A stretch of 5,727 nt of DNA from an uncultured Acidaminococcus sp. (lineage in GTDB: Bacteria; Bacillota_C; Negativicutes; Acidaminococcales; Acidaminococcaceae), in contig OMUE01000195.1 in assembly GCA_900314165.1 (NCBI GenBank), positions 1 through 5,727 on the forward strand, written 5' to 3'. Shown one piece after another: positions 1 through 5,727 of the stretch. The notes beneath the pieces were generated by a model, which was not told where the DNA came from, ran no database searches, and worked only from the letters and a program-made list of their open reading frames with translations. Made by a program: the position numbers and the translations under genes. How positions within the stretch are numbered: the stretch's first letter is position 1; each line of letters begins with the position of its first letter.

Positions 1-574
1 TCACGGTTTCCTGTTGATTGTCAAAAGCATAAAAGCCACGGCCCCATTTCAATCTCACCTGGTTCTGATTTTCCACAGCCTGATACAAGTAAAGGTCTCC
101 AGCCATATCAACGTAGTCCAGCGGAATCCCCTTGCTTCGCAGCAGCTCAATGATTCCCCGCAGATGATATGTCAGCTCCGTCATATCAGCGGCTGTTGCC
201 ATCTGATTGAACCTTCTCAGGATCCGGTTCTCCGCGTCCTGATCTCCTTTGGGAACCAGCCCTCGAAGAGCTTTACCCAGTGAGACTCCTTTTTTCTGCA
301 TGGATTGGCTTTGTCCCTGCTGATGCAACGCGTATAAAGTGAGTGCAGCGTAAACTGCCCACTCGCCCCGGCTGGCTTTTTGCCCCTTTCCCTGCAGTTC
401 TTCCGGCAATTGATTTAAAAAACTACCGTAGAGCAAAGGAATTTCTCCGGGATATTTTCCTATCCCCTTTCTCAACAACGCCAATTCAGCTTTTCCATTC
501 CCTTTTTCGCTGACTTTTTGCAGATACCCGATTTTCAGCATTACGTACTTTTTCACTTCATCCAGTCTGCTCAC
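1..574 (-). CDS. casB: CasB/Cse2, Cascade small subunit (type I-E), 3' end cut by window edge
   Basis: Small alpha-helical subunit of type I-E Cascade. In the family two copies form the belly of the complex and stabilise the crRNA-target R-loop. The visible 191 codons run from a GTG at 574 to the window edge with no stop. Family features seen: R35-KG followed by YG at 49-50, a helix with LTLYALHQQG (78-87), SLGKAL (98-103), the conserved ENRILRRFN block (115-123), TELTYHLRGII (132-142), GIPLDY (149-154), and a C-terminal VRLKWGRGFY (173-182). Family members are mostly about 160-200 residues, so only a few codons are probably missing. The GTG start is favoured because an in-frame TGA lies at 581-583, and GAAGGTG (582-588) sits 7 bases upstream. 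The start overlaps the casA stop (GTGA), implying coupled translation. No disruption is seen. Identity rests on recognised motifs, not on a search. Confidence 0.9.
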   Translation of the reverse strand, partial: MSRLDEVKKYVMLKIGYLQKVSEKGNGKAELALLRKGIGKYPGEIPLLYGSFLNQLPEELQGKGQKASRGEWAVYAALTLYALHQQGQSQSMQKKGVSLGKALRGLVPKGDQDAENRILRRFNQMATAADMTELTYHLRGIIELLRSKGIPLDYVDMAGDLYLYQAVENQNQVRLKWGRGFYAFDNQQETV

Positions 575-2232
575 TTGGCATCACCTTCTTTCGGATAAAT
601 TTTAGCCAATTCTATTTTAAACCACATGTCGGCCCGAGGTACCGAATAAAATTCCCGGGTATTTCTTTTTTTATCTTCAAGGATACGCCCGGAAAAAGCA
701 GCCATACCAGCACGCTGTTCTTCCGCATTCCCAATCTGGAAAGCAATGGTTTTTGCCTGCTGTTCCCAGTTCCGATATGCCTGTTCCAGCTGCTTGGAAT
801 TCTTCAGCAAATCCCCCCGGAACTGCAGCAGCCACTTTCTGAATGGTTCATCAACAGCCTGATAAAAAAGCATCTCTCCTTTCCTGCTTTTCTTCTCCGG
901 ATCTCCCCCCTCTGCCAAAAAAATATTGTAAAACAAATGATTGACAGCCCGGGCTGCTTCATCACATTTGGCAATCTGCTGTTCAATGGTTTCCTGGACT
1001 CCTATCTCTTGTTCAGAAAGAAGTTCCGGATATAAAGTCAGCGTATCACTGCTGAAATCGTTGATGAAAAAGTCTTTATCACCATACTGCATGGCGACAA
1101 CCCGAAAACGAATCGTTTCTGCAGAAGGAAGCAAATCCACTTCCTGCAAAGACCGAAGCCAACTAATGATTCCAGGAACATGCCGGTTCTTTTGGGTTTC
1201 TTCCGATGACTGTTTCACAAAATAATTGCCGAAATCACGCCACATCTGTCTTCCAGGTGAAATCCGCTGAGGATGGAAAAACTGCTTTTTCAGCTCTTTA
1301 GGCTCATTCCATACAGTCATCTGCTCATTGAAAGCGCCATCTTCACCATTATTACTGAAAAAGTCACCACCCAGCAGATGATATCCTGTTACCCTGCCAT
1401 TTTCCCGTTCCAACAACAACCTCCTGGATTGTAGGGTAAGCAGAGCAGCCAAATTATCCGGGATAGGGATTTCTGTCCGTTCGTCCTCTTTAGGCAGATG
1501 CTCCCAGTTGGGATTGGCCTTTTCGCTCCATAATTCTTCTCCATCTTTCAAAAAAGTCAGATTCAGGAGGATGGTTTCAAACAGGTTCTTACCTACACTC
1601 TGGATCATTCCCAGTTTCCCCACCCAGCCAGCGCCTGGTGAAGGCAGCCCCTTTTGTTTGGGTTTGGCTGAGGTATCATCAAAGGCATTGACAAACAGGA
1701 GCCACCGGGCGGCTTCCGGATAGGAAAGGGTATTTTTCTCTTCCCCGGAACGATTGGAAAAAAGCCGGATCTTATTGCTGCTTTCTGAAATATCCCCGAT
1801 CAGTTTGGAAGCACCATACTGAGTTCCCCGAACGGCGCCGGGAGCTTGGCCAAAAGGTCTTTCCGGATCAAAAAGCCAGAAACAGTCATGGTACTGCTCC
1901 AGATACTGCAAAACAGGCTCCTGGGGAAACCGTCCATTTTCCCATAAGGCTCCCCAACGCCGGAAGATTTCATCTGCCGCTTCATCCGGATCAGTGATTT
2001 CCGCAACATCCATGGCTTTTCCATTTTCATCCACCCGGGAAAAAATGGTATAAGCCAGAGCAATCAGTAGGCGGAGTACAGCAAAATTCTGGGGCTGATT
2101 CTCGCCTCCCAGATCAAGATACTCCTGTCCATGAAGGAATACGTCCCTCAAAGACAAGGTATCAACCTGCAGATCTTTACGTAGCACACAAATCCAGGGT
2201 TCATCCACAAGATTGAATTCTCGTTCGTTCAT
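571..2232 (-). CDS. casA: CasA/Cse1 (Cas8e), Cascade large subunit, type I-E
   Basis: Large subunit of type I-E Cascade, which in the family reads the PAM, helps open target DNA and recruits Cas3 to the R-loop. The 553-residue protein begins with the signature FNLVDEPWI (6-14), followed by the LRLLIALAY helix (53-61), FWLFDPERPFGQAP (118-131; the family usually has a ...ERPF.Q.P loop), the EAARWLL block, GWVGKLG with KNLFETILLNL, and PGRQMWRDFG further on. The C-terminal third looks helical, as expected for the four-helix bundle. E. coli CasA is about 500 residues, so this one is somewhat longer. The ATG overlaps the cas3 stop as ATGA, and AAGGAG (2241-2246) lies 8 bases upstream inside the end of cas3. 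The gene overlaps the casB start by 4 bases. Intact, with no frameshift seen. Confidence 0.95.
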   Translation of the reverse strand: MNEREFNLVDEPWICVLRKDLQVDTLSLRDVFLHGQEYLDLGGENQPQNFAVLRLLIALAYTIFSRVDENGKAMDVAEITDPDEAADEIFRRWGALWENGRFPQEPVLQYLEQYHDCFWLFDPERPFGQAPGAVRGTQYGASKLIGDISESSNKIRLFSNRSGEEKNTLSYPEAARWLLFVNAFDDTSAKPKQKGLPSPGAGWVGKLGMIQSVGKNLFETILLNLTFLKDGEELWSEKANPNWEHLPKEDERTEIPIPDNLAALLTLQSRRLLLERENGRVTGYHLLGGDFFSNNGEDGAFNEQMTVWNEPKELKKQFFHPQRISPGRQMWRDFGNYFVKQSSEETQKNRHVPGIISWLRSLQEVDLLPSAETIRFRVVAMQYGDKDFFINDFSSDTLTLYPELLSEQEIGVQETIEQQIAKCDEAARAVNHLFYNIFLAEGGDPEKKSRKGEMLFYQAVDEPFRKWLLQFRGDLLKNSKQLEQAYRNWEQQAKTIAFQIGNAEEQRAGMAAFSGRILEDKKRNTREFYSVPRADMWFKIELAKIYPKEGDAK

Positions 2233-4967
2233 TCTCCACTCTCCTTTTCATAGATGAGTCCCAACAGCGGATCATAGGAAATCTCATACCCGGCAAGTTT
2301 TCCTTTGCCATTTTCTTCCAAAATCAGAAACAGTTCTCCGGAAAGATAGGGATTCTTCAGCCACTGAGGAACCCATTGTTTGGTCTGTTTCTCCAGTTCC
2401 TGAATCACTTTCTGTACCATCCAAGGCTGGCCAAACCGTGCAGGCAGCCGTATTTTCTGTTGGTAGACACGCAGCGCATCAGCATTGTTCAACGGTTCAT
2501 CCCAGGCAAACCGCTGATTTCCTGGCCAGACATCCTTCAGTGCATTTGCTGTCAGATCTTTTTCCAAAAGGATCACTTCAATGCTGTCCGGGCCATTGCG
2601 CACACTGGCTTCTGCCTGGATTTCATTCATGGCTGGCGTGTTGTCCAGCCAGCCTTCCAACGTGTTTCTTGCCTTGAATCTTGCTGTTTTCCTGGGAAGA
2701 GGCACACAGTTTGTTTTGGCAGCATTTTTTTCGTCAGCCATATGCTGGTCATATTTTACCTTTGCCTCCTGTTCTTTTTCAGGAGCGATGCTGTAGGACT
2801 CATCATACACGTCCTGCACATAGGGAGAAATATCATCTGGCAGGATGAATCTGTCCGGCAAAAGTTCTTTTGTCCGCAGAAGCAGATATTCCTCATAAAC
2901 TGCTTTTGCTCCCTCATCCAGTTCTTCGTCTTCTTTGGCACCCAGAATCATACAGGTTGCCTGCTTCAAGCCATCCGGCCGTTTTCTGGCATGCCGATGC
3001 AACCGTCCGATTCTTTGGAACAGCAGATCCATGGGACAGAGGTCCGTAAGCAGCAAATCAAGATCTATATCCAGGGACTGTTCCATGACCTGGGTTCCAA
3101 CGACCACCAGGTTGTTTCGGTTTTCGCCAGATTTTTTCCCGATCCGTTTCAGTATTTCCTTTTCCAAAGCGGTCTTTTGCCCCAGGATGAATCCAGCATG
3201 AAAGAGGATGATTTCATCCTCTGGAAGCGAATCTTTCAAATGTAACGCCAACTGTTGGGCTCTCTTTACCGTATTCACAATGATACCCGCACATCCCCCT
3301 GCGCACAGCCGGTGTCTCAGGATATCCGGAATGTCTGCATCGGAAATCCGCTGCAGCCGAACCTCTTTCGAAGTTCCTTCCACAGAAATCTTTTTCTGTT
3401 TGACCTGATTTCCGTCAGTCCATGTCAACAAGGGGTATTCTTTGCTGGTCATCCAGGGCTCCCCGGCTCCGCTGTCCGCATTAACAATTCCCTGATACGC
3501 CTGTATCAAAGCAGTCCTCCTTGCATAAGGCAGGGTGGCGGACAACAGGACAACAGGTACCTCATAAGTGCCCAGCCAGGCCAGTGCCCGTCCCAGGAAC
3601 TGATTCATATAGGCATCATACGCATGACATTCATCTACGATGACCACTTTTCCTGCCAGGCCCAGATGCCGCAGCATCACATGTTTTTGCTTCAGTGCAG
3701 CCAGGAGCAGCTGGTCTACAGTCCCAATCACAAAATCAGTCAACAGTGCCTGTTTTCTCCCTTCAAACCAGGGATGGACCAACAGCGGCTCTCCATCTTC
3801 ATCCGTAGATGCTGTTCCATGGAAAATGGATCTGTAGTCGTCATTCATTTCAGCGGCACCATGAGCAAGCCGTATTCCCAAACTGGCCGTCTCCGCCTGG
3901 GCTTCTTCAGCAGCCCAATCTGCAATCCGGGGGAAAATACCATTGGAGGTTGCCTGGGTGGGCAGCCCGAAAAACAGTCCGCCGCTGCCCTTTCGACTGG
4001 CCAGCAAATCGGCTGCCGCCAGGGCAGCTTCAGTCTTCCCAACGCCCATCTGTGCTTCCAGCACAAAAATTCCTGGCTTTCTAGCTTGTTCTACTGCTTC
4101 AATGACGGCTTTCTGGACAGCATTGGGGAGAAAGCCAAAGTGTTCGGCAAAAGTTTTATCGGATAAGCTGTAACATTGGGAATTCCAGGGCGGCGGAAGC
4201 TGCAGCTTTGAAAGGCCATTTTCAATCCGTTCGGCATAATCGATTTCTTCTCCACACTCATCAACAGGAATCAGCGGAAAATAGATTTCATTACTGGCAA
4301 TCCAGTCAGCCATGATCAATAGACCTGTCAGCAGGACCTGGGCAGGCATGGATATCTCAGATATTTCCTGTGGAGAAGTAATGCCTGCCAGGTGGAGAGC
4401 CTGTTCTATGAACCAGCTGCGCATTTCTTTCCACTGTTCCGCCATATCCAGTTCCGGCCGGTCATAATAATTGATATGATGGATGGAATAAGGCGAAAGC
4501 TGCTTCATTTCCCATCCTTTTCCCTCTTTGGCATGGGGTTTTCCATGGTGGGCACCAACCATAGCCGCAAAACATAAAGGGAAATCTCTTGCCAAAAGGA
4601 CTGCTTCTCCAGCAATGGGATGCGTGGACGCTTTTCGACTGGTGAATACTTTATATCCTGAGATTGGAAGGTCTTCTCCTTCCAATTGATTTTCGATTCC
4701 ATCAATATTTTGCAGGATCATACTGCAAAATGCAGGAGTCGCCTTTCCTAAATCATGCAGGGCACCCAGAAGCACAGCCGTTTTCCAAAGCTGCTCTTCG
4801 TTTCCTTCAGGGTCTATAGCCCTTTTCACTGAATCAGGCAGCCATACTGAAATCAGATAATCCATCACAGCAGCTGTATCCCGTAAATGCATCCATAAAG
4901 GGAGCCATTCGTCCGGATTTTTCCGATTTGCTTTTGCCGGTAAATTCCATACAGCCTGGGTTGTCAT
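2229..4967 (-). CDS. cas3: Cas3, HD nuclease fused to superfamily 2 helicase (type I-E)
   Basis: Single-strand nuclease and 3'-5' helicase/translocase recruited by Cascade to degrade target DNA. The 912 residues are close to E. coli Cas3 (about 890). HD domain: H27 in MHLRDT, H71-D72 in LHDLGK (with K75), H116 in STHP, H140-H141 in GAHHGK, and D221 in MADWIASN. The metal-binding set looks complete. Helicase: Q285, Walker A EAQMGVGKTE (304-313), GLPTQATSNG (335-344), the DECH box (446-449) followed by AYD, SAT (477-479), GTQVMEQSLDID (625-636) and motif VI QRIGRLHRH (652-660). The C-terminal accessory region follows. One oddity is HAGF (591-594) where I expect HARF or HSRF. The ATG has AAGGGG (4975-4980) 7 bases upstream. 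It is the first gene of the operon, overlapping casA by 4 bases. All catalytic motifs are present, so it is probably active. Confidence 0.96.
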   Translation of the reverse strand: MTTQAVWNLPAKANRKNPDEWLPLWMHLRDTAAVMDYLISVWLPDSVKRAIDPEGNEEQLWKTAVLLGALHDLGKATPAFCSMILQNIDGIENQLEGEDLPISGYKVFTSRKASTHPIAGEAVLLARDFPLCFAAMVGAHHGKPHAKEGKGWEMKQLSPYSIHHINYYDRPELDMAEQWKEMRSWFIEQALHLAGITSPQEISEISMPAQVLLTGLLIMADWIASNEIYFPLIPVDECGEEIDYAERIENGLSKLQLPPPWNSQCYSLSDKTFAEHFGFLPNAVQKAVIEAVEQARKPGIFVLEAQMGVGKTEAALAAADLLASRKGSGGLFFGLPTQATSNGIFPRIADWAAEEAQAETASLGIRLAHGAAEMNDDYRSIFHGTASTDEDGEPLLVHPWFEGRKQALLTDFVIGTVDQLLLAALKQKHVMLRHLGLAGKVVIVDECHAYDAYMNQFLGRALAWLGTYEVPVVLLSATLPYARRTALIQAYQGIVNADSGAGEPWMTSKEYPLLTWTDGNQVKQKKISVEGTSKEVRLQRISDADIPDILRHRLCAGGCAGIIVNTVKRAQQLALHLKDSLPEDEIILFHAGFILGQKTALEKEILKRIGKKSGENRNNLVVVGTQVMEQSLDIDLDLLLTDLCPMDLLFQRIGRLHRHARKRPDGLKQATCMILGAKEDEELDEGAKAVYEEYLLLRTKELLPDRFILPDDISPYVQDVYDESYSIAPEKEQEAKVKYDQHMADEKNAAKTNCVPLPRKTARFKARNTLEGWLDNTPAMNEIQAEASVRNGPDSIEVILLEKDLTANALKDVWPGNQRFAWDEPLNNADALRVYQQKIRLPARFGQPWMVQKVIQELEKQTKQWVPQWLKNPYLSGELFLILEENGKGKLAGYEISYDPLLGLIYEKESGE

Positions 4968-4974
4968 GTCGTTA

Positions 4975-4980
4975 CCCCTT
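4975..4980 (-). promoter_or_regulatory. Ribosome binding site of cas3
   Basis: AAGGGG on the minus strand, 7 bases before the ATG at 4967. It fixes the cas3 start, since no other well-spaced start lies nearby and the protein begins with family-like N-terminal sequence shortly before H27. Confidence 0.75.
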
Positions 4981-5008
4981 TCAATTGCTTCATTACCTAT
5001 TTATACTA

Positions 5009-5062
5009 TCATATTTGTTGTATTTTTACGATAATTTTTACTTTTTTCAGTATCTCTCCCAT
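5009..5062 (-). CDS. Possible 17-codon leader ORF upstream of cas3 (speculative)
   Basis: Minus-strand ORF of 17 codons (MGEILKKVKIIVKIQQI), lysine- and isoleucine-rich, ending in TGA 41 bases before the cas3 ATG. A purine tract with AAGGA (5068-5072) and GGGG lies immediately upstream of its ATG, and a possible extended -10 promoter lies about 20 bases upstream. If transcription starts near 5074, this ORF would be the first translated unit of the cas mRNA. No relative is recognised. The residue bias follows from the AT-rich sequence, so it could be chance. No transcription-attenuation hairpin is evident between it and cas3. Confidence 0.2.
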   Translation of the reverse strand: MGEILKKVKIIVKIQQI

Positions 5063-5080
5063 CCCCTTCCTTTTCCCCCT

Positions 5081-5089
5081 ACTATACCA
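5081..5089 (-). promoter_or_regulatory. Candidate extended -10 promoter for the cas operon
   Basis: On the minus strand this reads TGGTATAGT, that is TG-N-TATAGT, an extended -10 hexamer. No good -35 is seen at 16-18 bases upstream, only a run of seven T (5103-5109), which fits an extended -10 type. A start near 5074 would give a leader of about 107 bases before cas3. Other minus-strand -10-like hexamers lie closer to cas3 (TATGAT 5008-5013, TATAAA 5000-5005), but neither has a credible -35 or TG extension. Confidence 0.35.
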
Positions 5090-5117
5090 CACTATCTATG
5101 TAAAAAAACTCCCAATA

Positions 5118-5174
5118 TAAAAAGCGGAGGCCGGGACGGGCTCCCCTCCGGGAAGCCCTTACACCGTCTCCGCC
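5118..5174 (-). terminator. Candidate intrinsic terminator on the minus strand, upstream of the cas promoter
   Basis: An imperfect GC-rich hairpin: GCGGAG (5125-5130) pairs with CTCCGC (5169-5174), and inner stems form from GGGCT (5139-5143) with AGCCC (5155-5159) and CCC with GGG around a short loop. Read on the minus strand, the stem ends in CTCCGC and is followed at once by TTTTT (5120-5124). On the plus strand the same hairpin has no T-run after it. It would stop minus-strand transcripts arriving from the right before the cas operon, or end a small RNA starting between here and about 5310. Confidence 0.5.
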
Positions 5175-5263
5175 GAACTGATGATAACAACGATATTCTC
5201 CGCCTGGTCAACGTCATTGTAAGGCGCCGGCCAATCGGACGGCCCGCCTTTACCAGTTTATAG
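5121..5263. ncRNA. GC-rich two-hairpin block, candidate structured small RNA (strand uncertain)
   Basis: A visibly GC-rich block set in very AT-rich flanks. It contains two stem-loops (5125-5174 and 5222-5251) joined by a linker of about 47 bases. Translated in all frames it gives arginine-rich or otherwise protein-unlike products, so it is not obviously coding. The minus strand is the better candidate for transcription, because the first hairpin then ends in a T-run and a TATAAT lies at 5308-5313 on that strand, though without a matching -35. The arrangement of an A-run, a GC hairpin, a linker and a second hairpin reminds me of the RNA part of small holin-like type I toxin-antitoxin loci in Firmicutes, but no toxin ORF is found beside it. 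It could equally be a degenerate repeat element. No known RNA family is assigned. Confidence 0.3.
5222..5251. repeat. Inverted repeat / stem-loop in the intergenic block
   Basis: AAGGCG (5222-5227) pairs perfectly with CGCCTT (5246-5251). After a two-base CC bulge, GGCC (5230-5233) pairs with GGCC (5242-5245) around an 8-base loop. No T-run follows on either strand, so it is not a terminator by the usual rule. Confidence 0.6.
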
Positions 5264-5276
5264 TTTCATCAAGGCC

Positions 5277-5305
5277 TTGTATTTTTATTCTATATTTCAT
5301 ATGAT
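5277..5305 (+). promoter_or_regulatory. Candidate sigma-70/sigma-A promoter for the 40-codon ORF
   Basis: TTGTAT (5277-5282) and TATGAT (5300-5305) are separated by exactly 17 bases in an AT-rich stretch. This would give a transcript starting near 5312, about 49 bases before the ATG at 5361. Because the region is AT-rich, -10-like matches are expected by chance; the spacing and the ribosome binding site downstream raise the odds. Confidence 0.45.
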
Positions 5306-5360
5306 ATATTATAGGAATTTTCTGTATTTTTTTGTTTTACTGTTTGAAAAGGATATACCC

Positions 5361-5483
5361 ATGGACAAAGAACCTTTTAACTTCCTGACATATTTTAATG
5401 AGCCAAAGACTTACATTGAAACCAAACAGATCAGCTTTCCTGTTCAATATGATTCTGTTTCATTGAAGGGCAAGGTACTCTGA
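5361..5483 (+). CDS. 40-residue ORF, unknown; possibly the broken N-terminus of a larger enzyme
   Basis: ATG at 5361 to TGA at 5481-5483, 40 residues (begins MDKEPFNFLTYFNEP and ends SVSLKGKVL). AAAAGGA (5347-5353) lies 7 bases before the ATG, and a promoter-like pair lies at 5277-5305, so the start has the signals of a real gene. It has no signal peptide or membrane segment. The last part, ISFPVQYDSVSLKGKVL, has the rhythm of the first beta strands of alpha/beta hydrolases (a strand, then a turn, then L-G-L before a proline-containing loop). That would make this a gene cut off just after its N-terminus, with an insertion sequence lying 87 bases downstream. The family assignment is a guess from sequence feel. 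It could also be a genuine small protein. Confidence 0.4.
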   Translation: MDKEPFNFLTYFNEPKTYIETKQISFPVQYDSVSLKGKVL

Positions 5484-5570
5484 CTAAAGCTGTGTATATA
5501 GTGAACATCAATCGCAAACGCTGTATTTTTAAACGAATTACCTATCAAAACCGACTGGATAAGACTTCCA
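5484..5570. other. Short unassigned gap between the 40-codon ORF and the insertion sequence
   Basis: No gene, clear hairpin or promoter is recognised. An open frame without a start (about 5480-5570, plus strand) runs to a TAA at 5572-5574, just inside the inverted repeat, but its product resembles nothing I know. The last 8-9 bases (to 5570) should be one copy of the target-site duplication if the insertion sequence is complete; the second copy would lie outside the window. Confidence 0.4.
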
Positions 5571-5596
5571 GGTAACGTCCATATAATGGTGTAAAA
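5571..5596 (+). repeat. Left terminal inverted repeat of the IS256-family element
   Basis: The core GTCCATATAATGGTGTAAAA (5577-5596) closely matches the left terminal repeat of Staphylococcus IS256 as I remember it (GTCCGTATAATTGTGTAAAA), and the six bases before it (GGTAAC against GATAAA) also agree at four of six. The outer boundary at 5571 is set by that alignment and could shift by one or two bases. Confidence 0.75.
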
Positions 5597-5637
5597 AGAT
5601 AATTTCAAAAGAATTAGCCATATACTCATCCTTTAGT

Positions 5638-5643
5638 TATAAT
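5638..5643 (+). promoter_or_regulatory. Candidate -10 element of the transposase promoter
   Basis: A perfect TATAAT 45 bases before the transposase ATG. The best -35 at 18-base spacing is TTAGCC (5614-5619), a weak match, as is common for transposase promoters. Confidence 0.4.
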
Positions 5644-5687
5644 GTAAATCGACCAAAACCTACATAATACCAAGGGAGGAAAAGCAA

Positions 5688-5727
5688 ATGGCTCAACTCA
5701 ATATTACACTGGATCAGGAAGAAATAC
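5688..5727 (+). CDS. IS256-family transposase, first 13 codons (3' part outside window)
   Basis: Starts at ATG 5688 with GGGAGGA (5674-5680) 7 bases upstream, a strong ribosome binding site. The visible residues, MAQLNITLDQEEI, match the opening I know from IS256-family (mutator-type) transposases of Firmicutes, which commonly read MAQ-(L/F/V)-N-(I/F)-T-L followed by an acidic helix. In the family this enzyme carries a DDE catalytic triad and moves the element through a circular copy. The catalytic region lies outside the window, so whether the gene is intact cannot be judged. The inverted repeat 91 bases upstream independently supports the family. Confidence 0.8.
   Translation, partial: MAQLNITLDQEEI

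Larger units (their letters stand above)
5571..5727 (+). mobile_element. IS256-family insertion sequence, left end (right end outside window)
   Basis: The stretch opens with an IS256-like left inverted repeat (5571-5596). It continues with a promoter-like TATAAT, a strong ribosome binding site and the first codons of a transposase reading rightward. IS256-family elements are normally about 1.3-1.5 kb with one DDE transposase, terminal repeats of about 25 bases and an 8-9 base target duplication. Only about 157 bases lie in the window. The element points away from the cas operon. Confidence 0.8.

Noticed and set aside
14..283. 89-codon plus-strand open frame
   Set aside because: It is antisense to casB, whose conserved motifs cover the same bases, and its product resembles no known protein.
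2376..4166. Long plus-strand open frames (289 and 303 codons) opposite cas3
   Set aside because: They lie wholly antisense to a cas3 with all expected motifs, have cysteine-, histidine- and proline-rich products with no recognisable domain, and no ribosome binding sites worth noting.
5172..5220. Possible CRISPR repeat in the intergenic block (CTCCGCC-like words)
   Set aside because: CTCCGCC occurs twice (5169-5175 and 5199-5205), but the bases around it differ and there is no regular repeat-spacer pattern of about 28-29 plus 32-33 bases. It is not a CRISPR array.
4928..5263. 111-codon plus-strand open frame running from inside the cas3 start region through the hairpin block
   Set aside because: It starts within cas3 on the opposite strand, crosses the cas leader and both hairpins, and its translation changes composition abruptly; it has no plausible ribosome binding site.
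5567..5595. Outward promoter from the IS256 left repeat (TTTACA on the minus strand at 5590-5595)
   Set aside because: The bases at -10 spacing on the minus strand (5567-5572) read CCTGGA, which is not a -10 element, so no hybrid promoter toward the cas operon is supported.
5444..5629. 61-codon minus-strand open frame crossing the insertion sequence boundary
   Set aside because: Its start lies inside the insertion sequence and it runs through the inverted repeat into the flank, so it is a junction product with no family resemblance.

Overview
The window holds the start of a type I-E CRISPR-Cas operon on the minus strand, a roughly 600-base AT-rich intergenic stretch, and the left end of an IS256-family insertion sequence on the plus strand. 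Strong AAGGAG-like ribosome binding sites, middling base composition, the type I-E family resemblance and the IS256-type element all point to a Gram-positive-lineage bacterium (Bacillota, perhaps an anaerobic Clostridia or Negativicutes gut-type organism). The genus cannot be fixed from this sequence.

Positions 1-4967 (minus strand, read right to left) carry cas3 (nuclease-helicase), casA/cse1 (large subunit of Cascade) and casB/cse2 (small subunit, cut by the window edge). The genes overlap by 4 bases at each junction (ATGA and GTGA), so they are probably translated in a coupled way from one mRNA. By the usual type I-E order, cas7, cas5, cas6e, cas1, cas2 and a CRISPR array would be expected beyond position 1; none of these and no CRISPR repeat is visible here. 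Together the products would form the target-recognition complex (CasA and CasB with the missing subunits) and the enzyme it recruits to degrade target DNA (Cas3).

Positions 4968-5570 contain no long gene but have structure. They hold a leader with a possible extended -10 promoter for the cas operon and a possible 17-codon ORF. Next comes a GC-rich block (5121-5251) with two hairpins, one of which reads as an intrinsic terminator on the minus strand. It is followed by a plus-strand promoter and ribosome binding site driving a 40-codon ORF that may be the broken N-terminus of a larger gene.

Positions 5571-5727 are the left inverted repeat, probable promoter and first 13 codons of an IS256-family transposase, running off the right edge.

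The defence genes look intact and ordinary. The least explained part is the GC-rich hairpin block between the cas promoter and the insertion sequence.
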